Source of the DNA: Phycisphaerales bacterium
GTDB taxonomy: Bacteria; Planctomycetota; Phycisphaerae; Phycisphaerales; UBA1924
Direction of reading: 5' to 3'
DNA: 8,121 nucleotides
Assembly (NCBI GenBank): GCA_020054055.1
Contig: JAGVLZ010000344.1
Coordinates: 1 to 8,121 of the forward strand
The notes beneath the pieces were generated by a model that saw only the letters and a list, made by a program, of their open reading frames with translations, searched no databases and was not told the origin of the DNA. Positions 1 to 6,309 of this stretch are shown piece after piece. Both the position numbers and the translations under genes were made by a program. How positions within the stretch are numbered: position 1 is the first letter of the stretch; each line of letters begins with the position of its first letter.

Positions 1-755
1 CCCGCACGCTCGCCCGCATCATCCACCCGCTGCATCACCCCCGCCGCCTCCGCCAGCGCGCGGTAACACGAGGCGATCCGCGTCACGACATCATCCGCCG
101 GCTGTTCGCGCTCGCGCCACAACACCCACAGGAAGCAATCCGGCGTCGCCTTGGCCACGCGCAACAGTTCCCCGATCTCCTCGTACAACCGCTGACGTTG
201 CTCGGGATCATCGACCCCGGACGACAGCACGCTCCGCGCCACATACAACTCGCACGAGCGAGCCTTCAACCGGCAACGCGACTCGATCAACCCGAGATCG
301 ACATCGCGCGCCCGATCCCACCACGTCTCCTCGAGCGCGGGATCCACCACCGGCCCATCCGCCGACGCACGCGCGCGACCGATCTCCTCCGTCGTCCCCG
401 CCACCGACAGCGGGATCACCGCACCCCCGATCTTCAACGGCACAATCCCACGCGAACCCGCCGCCGCGCCGATCGTCGCACGCGCCTCCCCCGCTTCCTT
501 CATCACCACCGCCGCATCGCCGACCCGCCCCGCATCCCCGTCTCGCTTCTCCGCCTCAACCCCGCCAGTCTCGACATTCCCAACATTCAATACTCCGCCG
601 CCCTCTATCCCCTCCCGCGGCCGCTCACCCACCATCTCCATGAGCCACCGCGCCACAATCTCACCCGCCCGCCTCAACTCGGGCGAGTGCTCAATCCGCT
701 TCTCAACCAATCCGCGCACCAGCCGCGCCACTTCCAATAGTTCGGTGTCGTTCAT
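1..755 (-). CDS. Hypothetical protein, partial (3' end beyond left edge)
   Basis: The minus strand is open without a stop from an ATG at 755 to the left edge, giving 251 residues, and the gene continues outside the window. An in-frame TGA lies about 25 bases upstream of that ATG, so no longer ATG start is possible. A GAGG lies about 16 bases upstream, which is long for a ribosome site. I recognise no family. Residues 1-45 look helical and charged (starting MNDTELLEVARLV), residues 46-100 are Gly/Ala/Glu-rich and probably a flexible linker, and residues 140-250 again look like a helical bundle, with paired Trp at 145-146 and several Cys (161, 168, 207, 230). I see no signal peptide or membrane segment. 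Codon use matches the rest of the window. The gene is divergent from the restriction-modification gene, which is no evidence of a shared function. An opposite-strand frame over 198-740 is Arg/Pro/His-rich and looks like a shadow. Confidence 0.72.
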   Translation of the reverse strand, partial: MNDTELLEVARLVRGLVEKRIEHSPELRRAGEIVARWLMEMVGERPREGIEGGGVLNVGNVETGGVEAEKRDGDAGRVGDAAVVMKEAGEARATIGAAAGSRGIVPLKIGGAVIPLSVAGTTEEIGRARASADGPVVDPALEETWWDRARDVDLGLIESRCRLKARSCELYVARSVLSSGVDDPEQRQRLYEEIGELLRVAKATPDCFLWVLWREREQPADDVVTRIASCYRALAEAAGVMQRVDDAGERA

Positions 756-837
756 GGCAGTATCGTATCGCCCTCAGAGTCCAGCATGCTCTGTTGCAAC
801 GCCTTTTTCTTCAGTCTGAAAGACTGGTAGTGAGTAG

Positions 838-879
838 CCGGGGGCAGAGCGACGAGTCTTCGAGGAGCGCCGCCCCCGG
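838..879. repeat. REP-like GC-rich imperfect palindrome
   Basis: Outer arms CCGGGGGC (838-845) and GCCCCCGG (872-879) are perfect 8-bp complements. Inside them GAGC and GC-rich pairs continue with mismatches around a GTCTTCGA centre. From memory, palindromes of this style are dispersed in planctomycete genomes, but copy number cannot be seen here. It does not look like a terminator, because no T-run follows on either strand. Confidence 0.55.
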
Positions 880-905
880 AAAAGCAACCTCCCAAAACCT
901 CTTCC

Positions 906-922
906 GCACCCTGAAGGGGTGC
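906..922. repeat. Short palindrome GCACCC-N5-GGGTGC
   Basis: Six-bp perfect arms (906-911 and 917-922) flank the loop TGAAG. The sequence reads like a dispersed short repeat of the type GCACCCTGAAGGGGTGC. It lies 27 bases after the larger palindrome, so the two may form a composite repeat. There is no T-tract, so it is not an intrinsic terminator. Confidence 0.45.
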
Positions 923-1070
923 AACACGAACGGAATTAGTCGGGATCTCAACGGAGCAAGTCCCTCACAGAGTGACGACCAGTCTCGGTGGTATGGGCGT
1001 CTGGAACAGTCGCCGCGCAGACCCGCCCGTCCCTACCCGGGTCGGTACACTCGCCATTTCACAGACCAGA

Positions 1071-4000
1071 ATGGCCAAGAACAAGCCCCAAGCCGCCCCC
1101 GATCAGCGACTCTTCGAGCATCACGAGCGCGAGCAGACGCGCCGGATACGCCGCCAGCGCGCCCTCTTCATCCCCCGGTACGTCGAAGAAGCCGGTGCCC
1201 GAGCGGACCTCAAGGGCAAAAGGCAGGACGACGCCCGCGCCATCGCCCTCCGCTGGGCCGACCTCGAATCCACCGGCTGGCTCGCGAAACAAAAAGAAAC
1301 CGCCATCGACACACAGTTCCTCGACCAACTCTTCGGCGAGGGGCTGGGCTACGCCAACAAAACCACCAGCCCCAACGCCTGGCAACTCGAGCATAAGTTC
1401 ACGGTGCCCGGCGTCGGCACGGCCGACGGCGCGATCGGCGACTTCCCCGCCTCCGCCACCCCGCGCGTCGTCATCGAACTCAAGGACTCGCGCACCGACC
1501 TCGACCGCGACCGCGCGAGCGGCCGCACCGCCGTCCAGCAGTGCTGGGACTATCTCAACGCGCTCCCGGAGTGCCCGTGGGCGATCGTCTCGAACTTCTC
1601 CACGATCCGCCTCTACCACCGCACCAAAGGGCTGTTCACATACGAGGAGTTCACGCTCCAGGAACTCAAGGACCGCGAGCGCTTCAACGAGTTCTACGCC
1701 ATCTTCGATCGCGGCGGCCTGCTCCGCTCCGTCCTCAAGCAGCCACCCCGAGCCGACGCCCTCCTCGTAAAGACGGAAACCCGCCAAAAAGAGGTCGGCG
1801 ATGACCTCTACAAGTCCTACCAGTTGCAGCGCACGCACCTCATCGACCACCTGATGAAGGAGCACGCCAGGCCCTTCGACAACGCCATCGCCATCGCCCA
1901 GAAACTCCTCGACCGCGTCATCTTCATCGCCTTCTGCGAGGACCGCGGCCTGATGCGCTCCGACGCGCTCGAGGACGCCTACAAAAAGATCTCCGGCTTC
2001 TCCCGCGCGACAAATCCCCGCTGGCGAAACTTCCTCGACCTGTTCCACGCCATGGACAAGGGGACCAACGGCAGCGACGAGCGCGAAATCCCCGCCTTCA
2101 ACGGCGGACTCTTCGCACACGACCCGGAAGTCGACGACCTCCAACTCGACGACGAATGGGCCGAGAGGTTCGGCGGCTTCGGCGGCTACGACTTCTCCGA
2201 GGAAGTCAACGTCGAAGTCCTCGGACACCTCTTCGAGCGATCCATCACCGAACTCGAAAAACTCCGCGTCGGCGGACTCTTCGCCCTCAAGGCAGGAGTG
2301 GGAGAGCCCGTGCCACCGACCGACGCTTCGCCGGTCGGTGCCAAACGCAAGAGAGTGTCCGACGACACGCCCCCCTCCAAGATGCCCAAAAGCACCCAGC
2401 GCAAACGCTTCGGCATCTACTACACACCCCCCGCCTTCACCGGCCTCATCGTCGAACGAACCATCGACGCACTCGTCCGCGAACGCTTCGCCGCGCTCGC
2501 CAAGTCGCACGCCGTCGACCCCGAGTCACGCGAGGAGCAGAGCCCGAAAAAACTCCTTGCCTACTGGTCCGCCTGCCTCGATCAACTCAAGTCCATCACC
2601 GTCTGCGACCCCGCCTGCGGCTCGGGCGCCTTCCTCATCCGCGCCTACGACGCACTCGACGCGCACTACAAGTCCGTCATCCACGGCCTGGGTGGCACGG
2701 CGTTTCAACCCGTGTCCGGTTCTGGTGGCACGGGTTTGCAACCCGTGTCTCTGAAAGAACTTGAAGACTCCATCCCCGACCTCATCCTCACCCACAACCT
2801 CTTCGGCGTGGACCTCTCACGCGAAGGCGTCGAGATCACCCAACTCGCCCTCTGGATCCGCTCCGCACGCCGCGGAAAGACCCTCGCCGACCTCTCCAAA
2901 AACATCCTGCGCGGCAACAGCCTCGTCTCCGACAAGTCGGTCGATCCCTTGGCGCTCGACTGGCAGAAGGCCTTCCCAACCGTCTTCGCCTCCTCCCCCG
3001 GTGCTACCGGGGGAGGTGCCCGAGTCCGCGAGGGCGGAGGGGGTCCGGGCGGTTTCGCCTGCATCATCGGCAACCCGCCGTGGGAGCGCGTAAAGGTTCA
3101 GGACCGCGAGTTCTTCTCCCTCACCGACCCGATCACCGCCGAGGCCGTCAACGCGAACGACCGCAAGAAGCGCATCGCCGCGATGCCAAAGGCCAACCCG
3201 GAACTCCACGCCTCCTATCTCACCGCGCGCGACAACGCCCAGAAAATGCTCGACTACGCGCGAGGCTCCGGCCGCTACCCACTCACCGGCAAGGGCGATG
3301 TCAACCTCTACATGCTCTTCGCCGAACTCGCACGCTCGCTCGTCGCCCCCGCCGGTATCGTCGGCCTGCTCGTCCAATCGGGTATCGCCACCGATGACAC
3401 CACCAAGGACTTCTTCACCGGCCTCATGGACGACAAACGCCTCATCTCACTCTACGACTTCGAGAACAAGAGGGGCATCTTCGAGGACGTGCATCGCTCG
3501 TATAAGTTCTCCGCCCTCGTTTTTGGCGGAAGAAATCGAAAAACCGAACGTGCCGACTTCGTCTTCTTTGCCCACTCGGTCGAGGACACCGCCGCGTCGA
3601 ACAAGCAGCGCCACATCCCCCTGACCGCGGCCGACATGGCCCTTCTCAACCCCAACACCCGCACCTGCCCCATCTTCCGCACCCGCCGCGACGCCGACCT
3701 CACGCGCGCTGTCTACAAGCGCATCCCCATCCTGATTGATGAGAACCGCAGGCAGGGCGGCAACCCGTGGGGGATCAAGTTCCTCCGCATGTTCGACCAG
3801 ACCAACGACGCCGAGCACTTCGTCGAGCGCAAGGTCTGGGAAAAAATGAAATACAAACTGCACGGCAACATCTTCGTCCACGGAACGAAGCGGGCGCTGC
3901 CGCTCTACGAGTCGAAGATGTTCCGTCAGTACGACCACCGGCACGGGACGGTCTTTATCGAGAAAGCGAATTGGATCAATCAGGGTCAGACCGCCGAATC

Positions 4001-4736
4001 ATCCTTCGTGCAGCACTCGAATCCCGAGTTTTTGGTGCAACCGCGATGGTGGGCCCACGACGAAGAGGTTGCAAAGCGTACCCTGCTACCCGCTGGCCCA
4101 GCACTTCTCGCGTTTCGCAATGTCACGCGTCCGACTGATGGACGCACTTTCATTGCGGCTTTTTTGCCAAAGTGCGGCGTGATCAACTCTTCGCCGCTTG
4201 TGCATACAGCAAGGTGGTCTAACCCGCGAGTTGTTTGTGCGCTGTTGGGAAACTTCAACTCTTTCGTTATGGACTATGTTGTTCGCAACAAGATGGGAAA
4301 CGTAAATCTAAACTTCTTCATCGTCGAACAACTCCCCACGCTCCCCCCCGACACCTACGCCGACAAGTGCCCGTGGTCGAAGAAGGAGACCCTCGAACAC
4401 TGGATCAGCGAGCGCGTCCTGAAACTCTCCTGCACCGCCGAGGACATGATCCCCCTCGCCAAGGCGTGCGCCTTCAAAGGCTCACGCGGCGATGGCGTTC
4501 ATATCTGGAAGGAACAGGAACGCGCCGAACTCCGCGCCGAACTCGACGCCGCGTACTTCATCCTCTACGGCCTCGAGCGCGACGACGTGGAATACATCCT
4601 CACCACCTTCACCAACACCGGCTACATCAAAGAAGAAGGCCGCACCGACAAGAAACAGAAGTGGCAACCGGGCAAGGCCGGAGACCTCACCCTCCAGGCA
4701 TACGACCACTTCTCAGGCCTTCATCCAAACGCCTGA
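1071..4736 (+). CDS. Type IIG-like restriction-modification enzyme (PD-(D/E)XK nuclease + Eco57I-type adenine methyltransferase + TRD)
   Basis: A 1221-residue protein predicted to cleave DNA and methylate adenine N6 at one target site. Residues 75-195 hold a nuclease core: D119/D124, then VVIELKDS with E136 and K138, then Q156/Q157. Residues 240-400 look like a helical linker. The methyltransferase follows: FGIYYTP (447-453, motif X region), DPACGSGAF (513-521, motif I, AdoMet binding), FGVDL (578-582), GNSLV (615-619) and catalytic NPPW (668-671, motif IV). A TaqI/Eco57I-like recognition domain lies at about 860-1100, with PLYESKM..QYDHR near 944-956. All catalytic motifs look intact. Start: ATG 1071 (MAKNKPQ) is chosen because upstream in-frame GTG 972 and ATG 993 would add only a low-complexity peptide; none has a good ribosome site. 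Three palindromic repeats lie in frame within the gene, and codon use changes in the recognition domain. BREX PglX has similar methyltransferase blocks but usually no such nuclease, and no BREX genes are seen. Family is secure; specificity is unknown. Confidence 0.9.
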   Translation: MAKNKPQAAPDQRLFEHHEREQTRRIRRQRALFIPRYVEEAGARADLKGKRQDDARAIALRWADLESTGWLAKQKETAIDTQFLDQLFGEGLGYANKTTSPNAWQLEHKFTVPGVGTADGAIGDFPASATPRVVIELKDSRTDLDRDRASGRTAVQQCWDYLNALPECPWAIVSNFSTIRLYHRTKGLFTYEEFTLQELKDRERFNEFYAIFDRGGLLRSVLKQPPRADALLVKTETRQKEVGDDLYKSYQLQRTHLIDHLMKEHARPFDNAIAIAQKLLDRVIFIAFCEDRGLMRSDALEDAYKKISGFSRATNPRWRNFLDLFHAMDKGTNGSDEREIPAFNGGLFAHDPEVDDLQLDDEWAERFGGFGGYDFSEEVNVEVLGHLFERSITELEKLRVGGLFALKAGVGEPVPPTDASPVGAKRKRVSDDTPPSKMPKSTQRKRFGIYYTPPAFTGLIVERTIDALVRERFAALAKSHAVDPESREEQSPKKLLAYWSACLDQLKSITVCDPACGSGAFLIRAYDALDAHYKSVIHGLGGTAFQPVSGSGGTGLQPVSLKELEDSIPDLILTHNLFGVDLSREGVEITQLALWIRSARRGKTLADLSKNILRGNSLVSDKSVDPLALDWQKAFPTVFASSPGATGGGARVREGGGGPGGFACIIGNPPWERVKVQDREFFSLTDPITAEAVNANDRKKRIAAMPKANPELHASYLTARDNAQKMLDYARGSGRYPLTGKGDVNLYMLFAELARSLVAPAGIVGLLVQSGIATDDTTKDFFTGLMDDKRLISLYDFENKRGIFEDVHRSYKFSALVFGGRNRKTERADFVFFAHSVEDTAASNKQRHIPLTAADMALLNPNTRTCPIFRTRRDADLTRAVYKRIPILIDENRRQGGNPWGIKFLRMFDQTNDAEHFVERKVWEKMKYKLHGNIFVHGTKRALPLYESKMFRQYDHRHGTVFIEKANWINQGQTAESSFVQHSNPEFLVQPRWWAHDEEVAKRTLLPAGPALLAFRNVTRPTDGRTFIAAFLPKCGVINSSPLVHTARWSNPRVVCALLGNFNSFVMDYVVRNKMGNVNLNFFIVEQLPTLPPDTYADKCPWSKKETLEHWISERVLKLSCTAEDMIPLAKACAFKGSRGDGVHIWKEQERAELRAELDAAYFILYGLERDDVEYILTTFTNTGYIKEEGRTDKKQKWQPGKAGDLTLQAYDHFSGLHPNA
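2311..2343. repeat. In-frame palindromic element A in the restriction-modification gene
   Basis: Arms CACCGACCG (2314-2322) and CGGTCGGTG (2332-2340) are perfect 9-bp complements around a 9-base loop. Extending outward to TGC/CCA gives 11 of 12 matching. It encodes a Pro/Ala/Ser-rich linker (about residues 414-424) between the helical region and the FGIYYTP motif of the methyltransferase. It adds no stop and keeps frame. Confidence 0.6.
2691..2749. repeat. In-frame tandem palindromic element B in the restriction-modification gene
   Basis: Two 26-bp copies start at 2691 and 2724, 33 bases (exactly 11 codons) apart. Each has the same 10-base left end (GGTGGCACGG) and 10-base right end (AACCCGTGTC) around a differing 6-base centre. 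The second copy folds as CACGGGTT-TGC-AACCCGTG (8-bp arms); the first retains only CACGG/CCGTG. They encode GGTAFQPVS and GGTGLQPVS at residues 541-560, between motif I (513-521) and FGVDL (578-582). Confidence 0.7.
2992..3043. repeat. In-frame palindromic element C in the restriction-modification gene
   Basis: CCTCCCCCGGT (2992-3002) and ACCGGGGGAGG (3006-3016) are perfect 11-bp complements with the loop GCT. A second small stem, GCCC (3018-3021) with GGGC (3032-3035), follows, and the element ends in GGAGGGGGT. It encodes a Gly/Arg-rich stretch (about residues 641-658) ten residues before the catalytic NPPW. The layout matches, from memory, a repeat dispersed in planctomycete genomes. Confidence 0.7.
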
Positions 4737-4762
4737 CGCAGCCGCGCCCGTTCCCCGATTCC

Positions 4763-5383
4763 CTACTCCCGCACCCCCTCGATCGCCACGATCAACTTCA
4801 CCTCATCGCCCAGCGCGTTCCCTTCGAGATACTTCGTCATCCCGAACTCGCTCCGCTTGATCGTGAACGTCGCCTCGAACCCGGCCTTGTATCCCTGCCG
4901 CGTCTCACCCTCGCCCAGAAACTCGACCGCCGCCGTCACCGCCTTCGTCTGCCCGAGCATCGTCAGGTCGCCCTTGACCGTCATCGTCTTTCCCGCCCCT
5001 TTCTCGAACGACGCCGACTTGAACGTCATCGTCGGGAACTCCTTTGCATTGAAGAAGTCCGGGCTGCGCAGGTGATCGTCGCGCTTCGACGAACCCGTGT
5101 TCACCTTCTCCGTCTCGACCACCACCTCGATCGACGAGGCGGAAGGATTCGCCGGATCGATGAGGAACGTCCCGGTCGGCGCGTTGAAGGTGCCATAGAA
5201 CCGCGACACGCCGACGTGCCCGATGCCGAACACCACGCCCGAATGGACCGGGTCGACCTTGAACGCGACCGTTTTTGCCGGCGCTTCCTTGGATTCCTGC
5301 CGAGCGATCGAGGTCCCGGCGACAGCCGCCAGGCACGCGAGTGAAACGGCCGCCGCGAGCGATACGCCGCTGATCTGACGCAT
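4763..5383 (-). CDS. YceI-family secreted protein
   Basis: A 206-residue precursor. Members of this family have a lipocalin-like beta-barrel that can bind polyisoprenoid lipids; the exact ligand and role here are unknown. Residues 1-27 (MRQISGVSLAAAVSLACLAA...) form a clear signal peptide, so the protein should be exported to the periplasm; Cys17 sits inside the hydrophobic stretch and is not a convincing lipobox. The family signatures are all present: FKVDPVHSGVVFGIGH (41-56), YGTF and DP (63-78), RDDHLRSPDFF (101-111), EFPTMTFKS (115-123) and KGDLTMLGQTKAVT (137-150). Length is normal. ATG 5383 is chosen because AAGGAA lies 8 bases upstream and the signal peptide begins there; a start at 5452 would overlap the promoter. 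It converges on the restriction-modification gene, with 26 bp between the stops and no evident terminator. Confidence 0.93.
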   Translation of the reverse strand: MRQISGVSLAAAVSLACLAAVAGTSIARQESKEAPAKTVAFKVDPVHSGVVFGIGHVGVSRFYGTFNAPTGTFLIDPANPSASSIEVVVETEKVNTGSSKRDDHLRSPDFFNAKEFPTMTFKSASFEKGAGKTMTVKGDLTMLGQTKAVTAAVEFLGEGETRQGYKAGFEATFTIKRSEFGMTKYLEGNALGDEVKLIVAIEGVRE

Positions 5384-5391
5384 ATTTGTTG

Positions 5392-5397
5392 TTCCTT
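5392..5397 (-). promoter_or_regulatory. Ribosome binding site of the YceI gene
   Basis: On the minus strand AAGGAA lies 8 bases upstream of ATG 5383. It is the clearest Shine-Dalgarno in the window and fixes the start of this gene. Confidence 0.75.
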
Positions 5398-5422
5398 GTG
5401 TCGTCGAGTGCCGATCCGGGCC

Positions 5423-5442
5423 CGGGATCACGCGCGATCCCG
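5423..5442 (-). promoter_or_regulatory. Hairpin in the YceI leader
   Basis: Perfect 7-bp arms CGGGATC (5423-5429) and GATCCCG (5436-5442) enclose ACGCGC. The hairpin falls between the predicted transcription start (about 5445) and the ribosome site, so it may fold in the 5' untranslated RNA or be a DNA operator. It has no T-tract. Confidence 0.4.
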
Positions 5443-5451
5443 TCTTCACCA

Positions 5452-5480
5452 AGTATGCATTCCGATATTCATTGTGTCAA
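5452..5480 (-). promoter_or_regulatory. Predicted sigma70-type promoter of the YceI gene
   Basis: On the minus strand a perfect -35 TTGACA (5480-5475) is followed, after exactly 17 bases, by CATACT (5457-5452), which matches TATAAT at four of six positions. The surrounding 45 bp are AT-rich in a GC-rich window. The expected start is about 60 bases upstream of ATG 5383. Confidence 0.62.
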
Positions 5481-5493
5481 CAATACATGTTGA
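5477..5493. promoter_or_regulatory. Inverted repeat overlapping the -35 box (candidate operator)
   Basis: TCAACA (5477-5482) and TGTTGA (5488-5493) form a 17-bp dyad with a 5-base spacer, overlapping the -35 box of the YceI promoter. The position suits a repressor or an upstream-bound activator. No regulator gene lies in the window, so the binding protein is unknown. Confidence 0.4.
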
Positions 5494-5514
5494 AACATTT
5501 TGATCGCCCACGCG

Positions 5515-6309
5515 TCAACCCGCGGCCGGAAGCACGAATGTGAAAGCGGTTCCCTCCCCGGCAACACTCGAAACACTGATCGTGCCCCCCGCCTCTTCAA
5601 CAAGACGCCTGCAGATGGTCAGCCCAAGCCCCGTGCCCGTTCGACGCCCGTCTTTGGGGCCGGTCGAGACAAATGGCTCGAAGATTCGCGAAACGAGGGC
5701 CGCGTCCATTCCGCGCCCGGAGTCTTCCACCTTGATGGCCACGCTTCGTTTGTTTCCCGTGGAACCGTCGATCAACTGAGCCGAAATCCGCAATCGGCCG
5801 CTCCCGGGACGGATCGCGTCGGCCGCGTTAAGAATCAGATTGATCAAGACCTGCTCCAGTGAGATCGGGCGCATCTCGACCTGAAGGTTTCGAGGCGTGT
5901 CGATTTCCAGAGCGATTCCCTCTTTGAACAGGTCTCGACCGATGCATCGCAATGCTTCATCGACGACTGATCGCACCACGGCCGTACGTTCGCTTTCGTC
6001 GTCACGCACGAATCCGAGCATCGCGGATGCGATCTGCGCGGCTTTTTCGGTCCCCTCAACCGCCTTGCGCAACGCTTTGCGGTTCAGTTCTTCATCATCC
6101 GGGGTCGCCAGTGCGAGTTGGGCGTAACTCAGAACAGGAGTCAGAATGTTGTTGAACTCGTGGGCGATTGAGCCTGAAAGCAGGCCCAATGTGGCCAGGC
6201 GATGGGTTCGCTCGACCTCCGTTTCGAGGTGCCGCACCTGGCCGAGGAGCTCGTCGATTCGGTGCAAAAGCCGCTCTTCATCGAAGGTGGATTGGGGACG
6301 GATTTGCAT
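5515..6309 (-). CDS. Soluble histidine kinase (HisKA + HATPase_c)
   Basis: A 264-residue kinase that should autophosphorylate on His and pass the phosphate to a response regulator. Residues 10-38 are heptad-like and probably a coiled coil. The H-box is RLATLGLLSGSIAHEFNN with the phospho-acceptor at His50. The ATPase domain shows the N box (INLILNAADAI, 156-166), G1 (DSGRGM, 196-201), F box (IFEPF, 209-213) and G2 (GTGLGL, 225-230). All catalytic elements are intact. There is no membrane segment, PAS or other sensor domain and no receiver, so the protein is cytoplasmic and its input must come from a partner or the short N-terminus. The HEFNN form of the H-box resembles NtrB-like kinases. An in-frame TAA lies one codon before ATG 6309, fixing the upstream limit; the ribosome site is weak, and TTG at codon 15 is a possible alternative. 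No response regulator is nearby. Confidence 0.92.
   Translation of the reverse strand: MQIRPQSTFDEERLLHRIDELLGQVRHLETEVERTHRLATLGLLSGSIAHEFNNILTPVLSYAQLALATPDDEELNRKALRKAVEGTEKAAQIASAMLGFVRDDESERTAVVRSVVDEALRCIGRDLFKEGIALEIDTPRNLQVEMRPISLEQVLINLILNAADAIRPGSGRLRISAQLIDGSTGNKRSVAIKVEDSGRGMDAALVSRIFEPFVSTGPKDGRRTGTGLGLTICRRLVEEAGGTISVSSVAGEGTAFTFVLPAAG

Larger units (their letters stand above)
756..1070. other. Divergent intergenic region with palindromes
   Basis: This 315-bp gap separates the unknown minus-strand gene from the restriction-modification gene. It must carry both promoters, but I cannot assign a convincing -35/-10 pair to either. It contains a small perfect hairpin (CAGTCT-GAA-AGACTG, 812-826), a long GC-rich imperfect palindrome (838-879) and a short one (906-922). 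Reading frames continue through it from GTG 972 and ATG 993 into the downstream gene. Their peptides show no recognisable domain, so I treat the stretch as non-coding. Confidence 0.55.

Noticed and set aside
812..826. Hairpin CAGTCT-GAA-AGACTG as a terminator
   Set aside because: The T-run lies before the hairpin on the plus strand and no T-run follows it on either strand; it also sits between two divergent gene starts.
1059..2510. A 483-codon open frame on the minus strand opposite the restriction-modification gene
   Set aside because: It is Gly/Val/Glu/Ala-rich with no motif, and lies opposite a gene with intact catalytic motifs; C-ending codons in that gene suppress stops on the other strand.
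2691..2749. CRISPR-like repeat pair
   Set aside because: There are only two units, with a 7-base gap, inside a coding frame; there are no spacers and no cas genes.
1071..4736. BREX methyltransferase PglX
   Set aside because: The methyltransferase blocks are similar, but this protein has its own PD-(D/E)XK nuclease core and none of the BREX partner genes is visible beside it.
4235..5344. A 369-codon plus-strand frame spanning the end of the restriction-modification gene and the YceI gene
   Set aside because: It is Arg/His/Leu/Pro-rich and overlaps two genes with clear family motifs, so it is a composition shadow.
5475..5497. Possible parS site near TGTTGAAACA
   Set aside because: Only one half resembles parS; the 16-bp palindrome TGTTTCACGTGAAACA is absent, and the sequence is better explained as a dyad over the YceI promoter.
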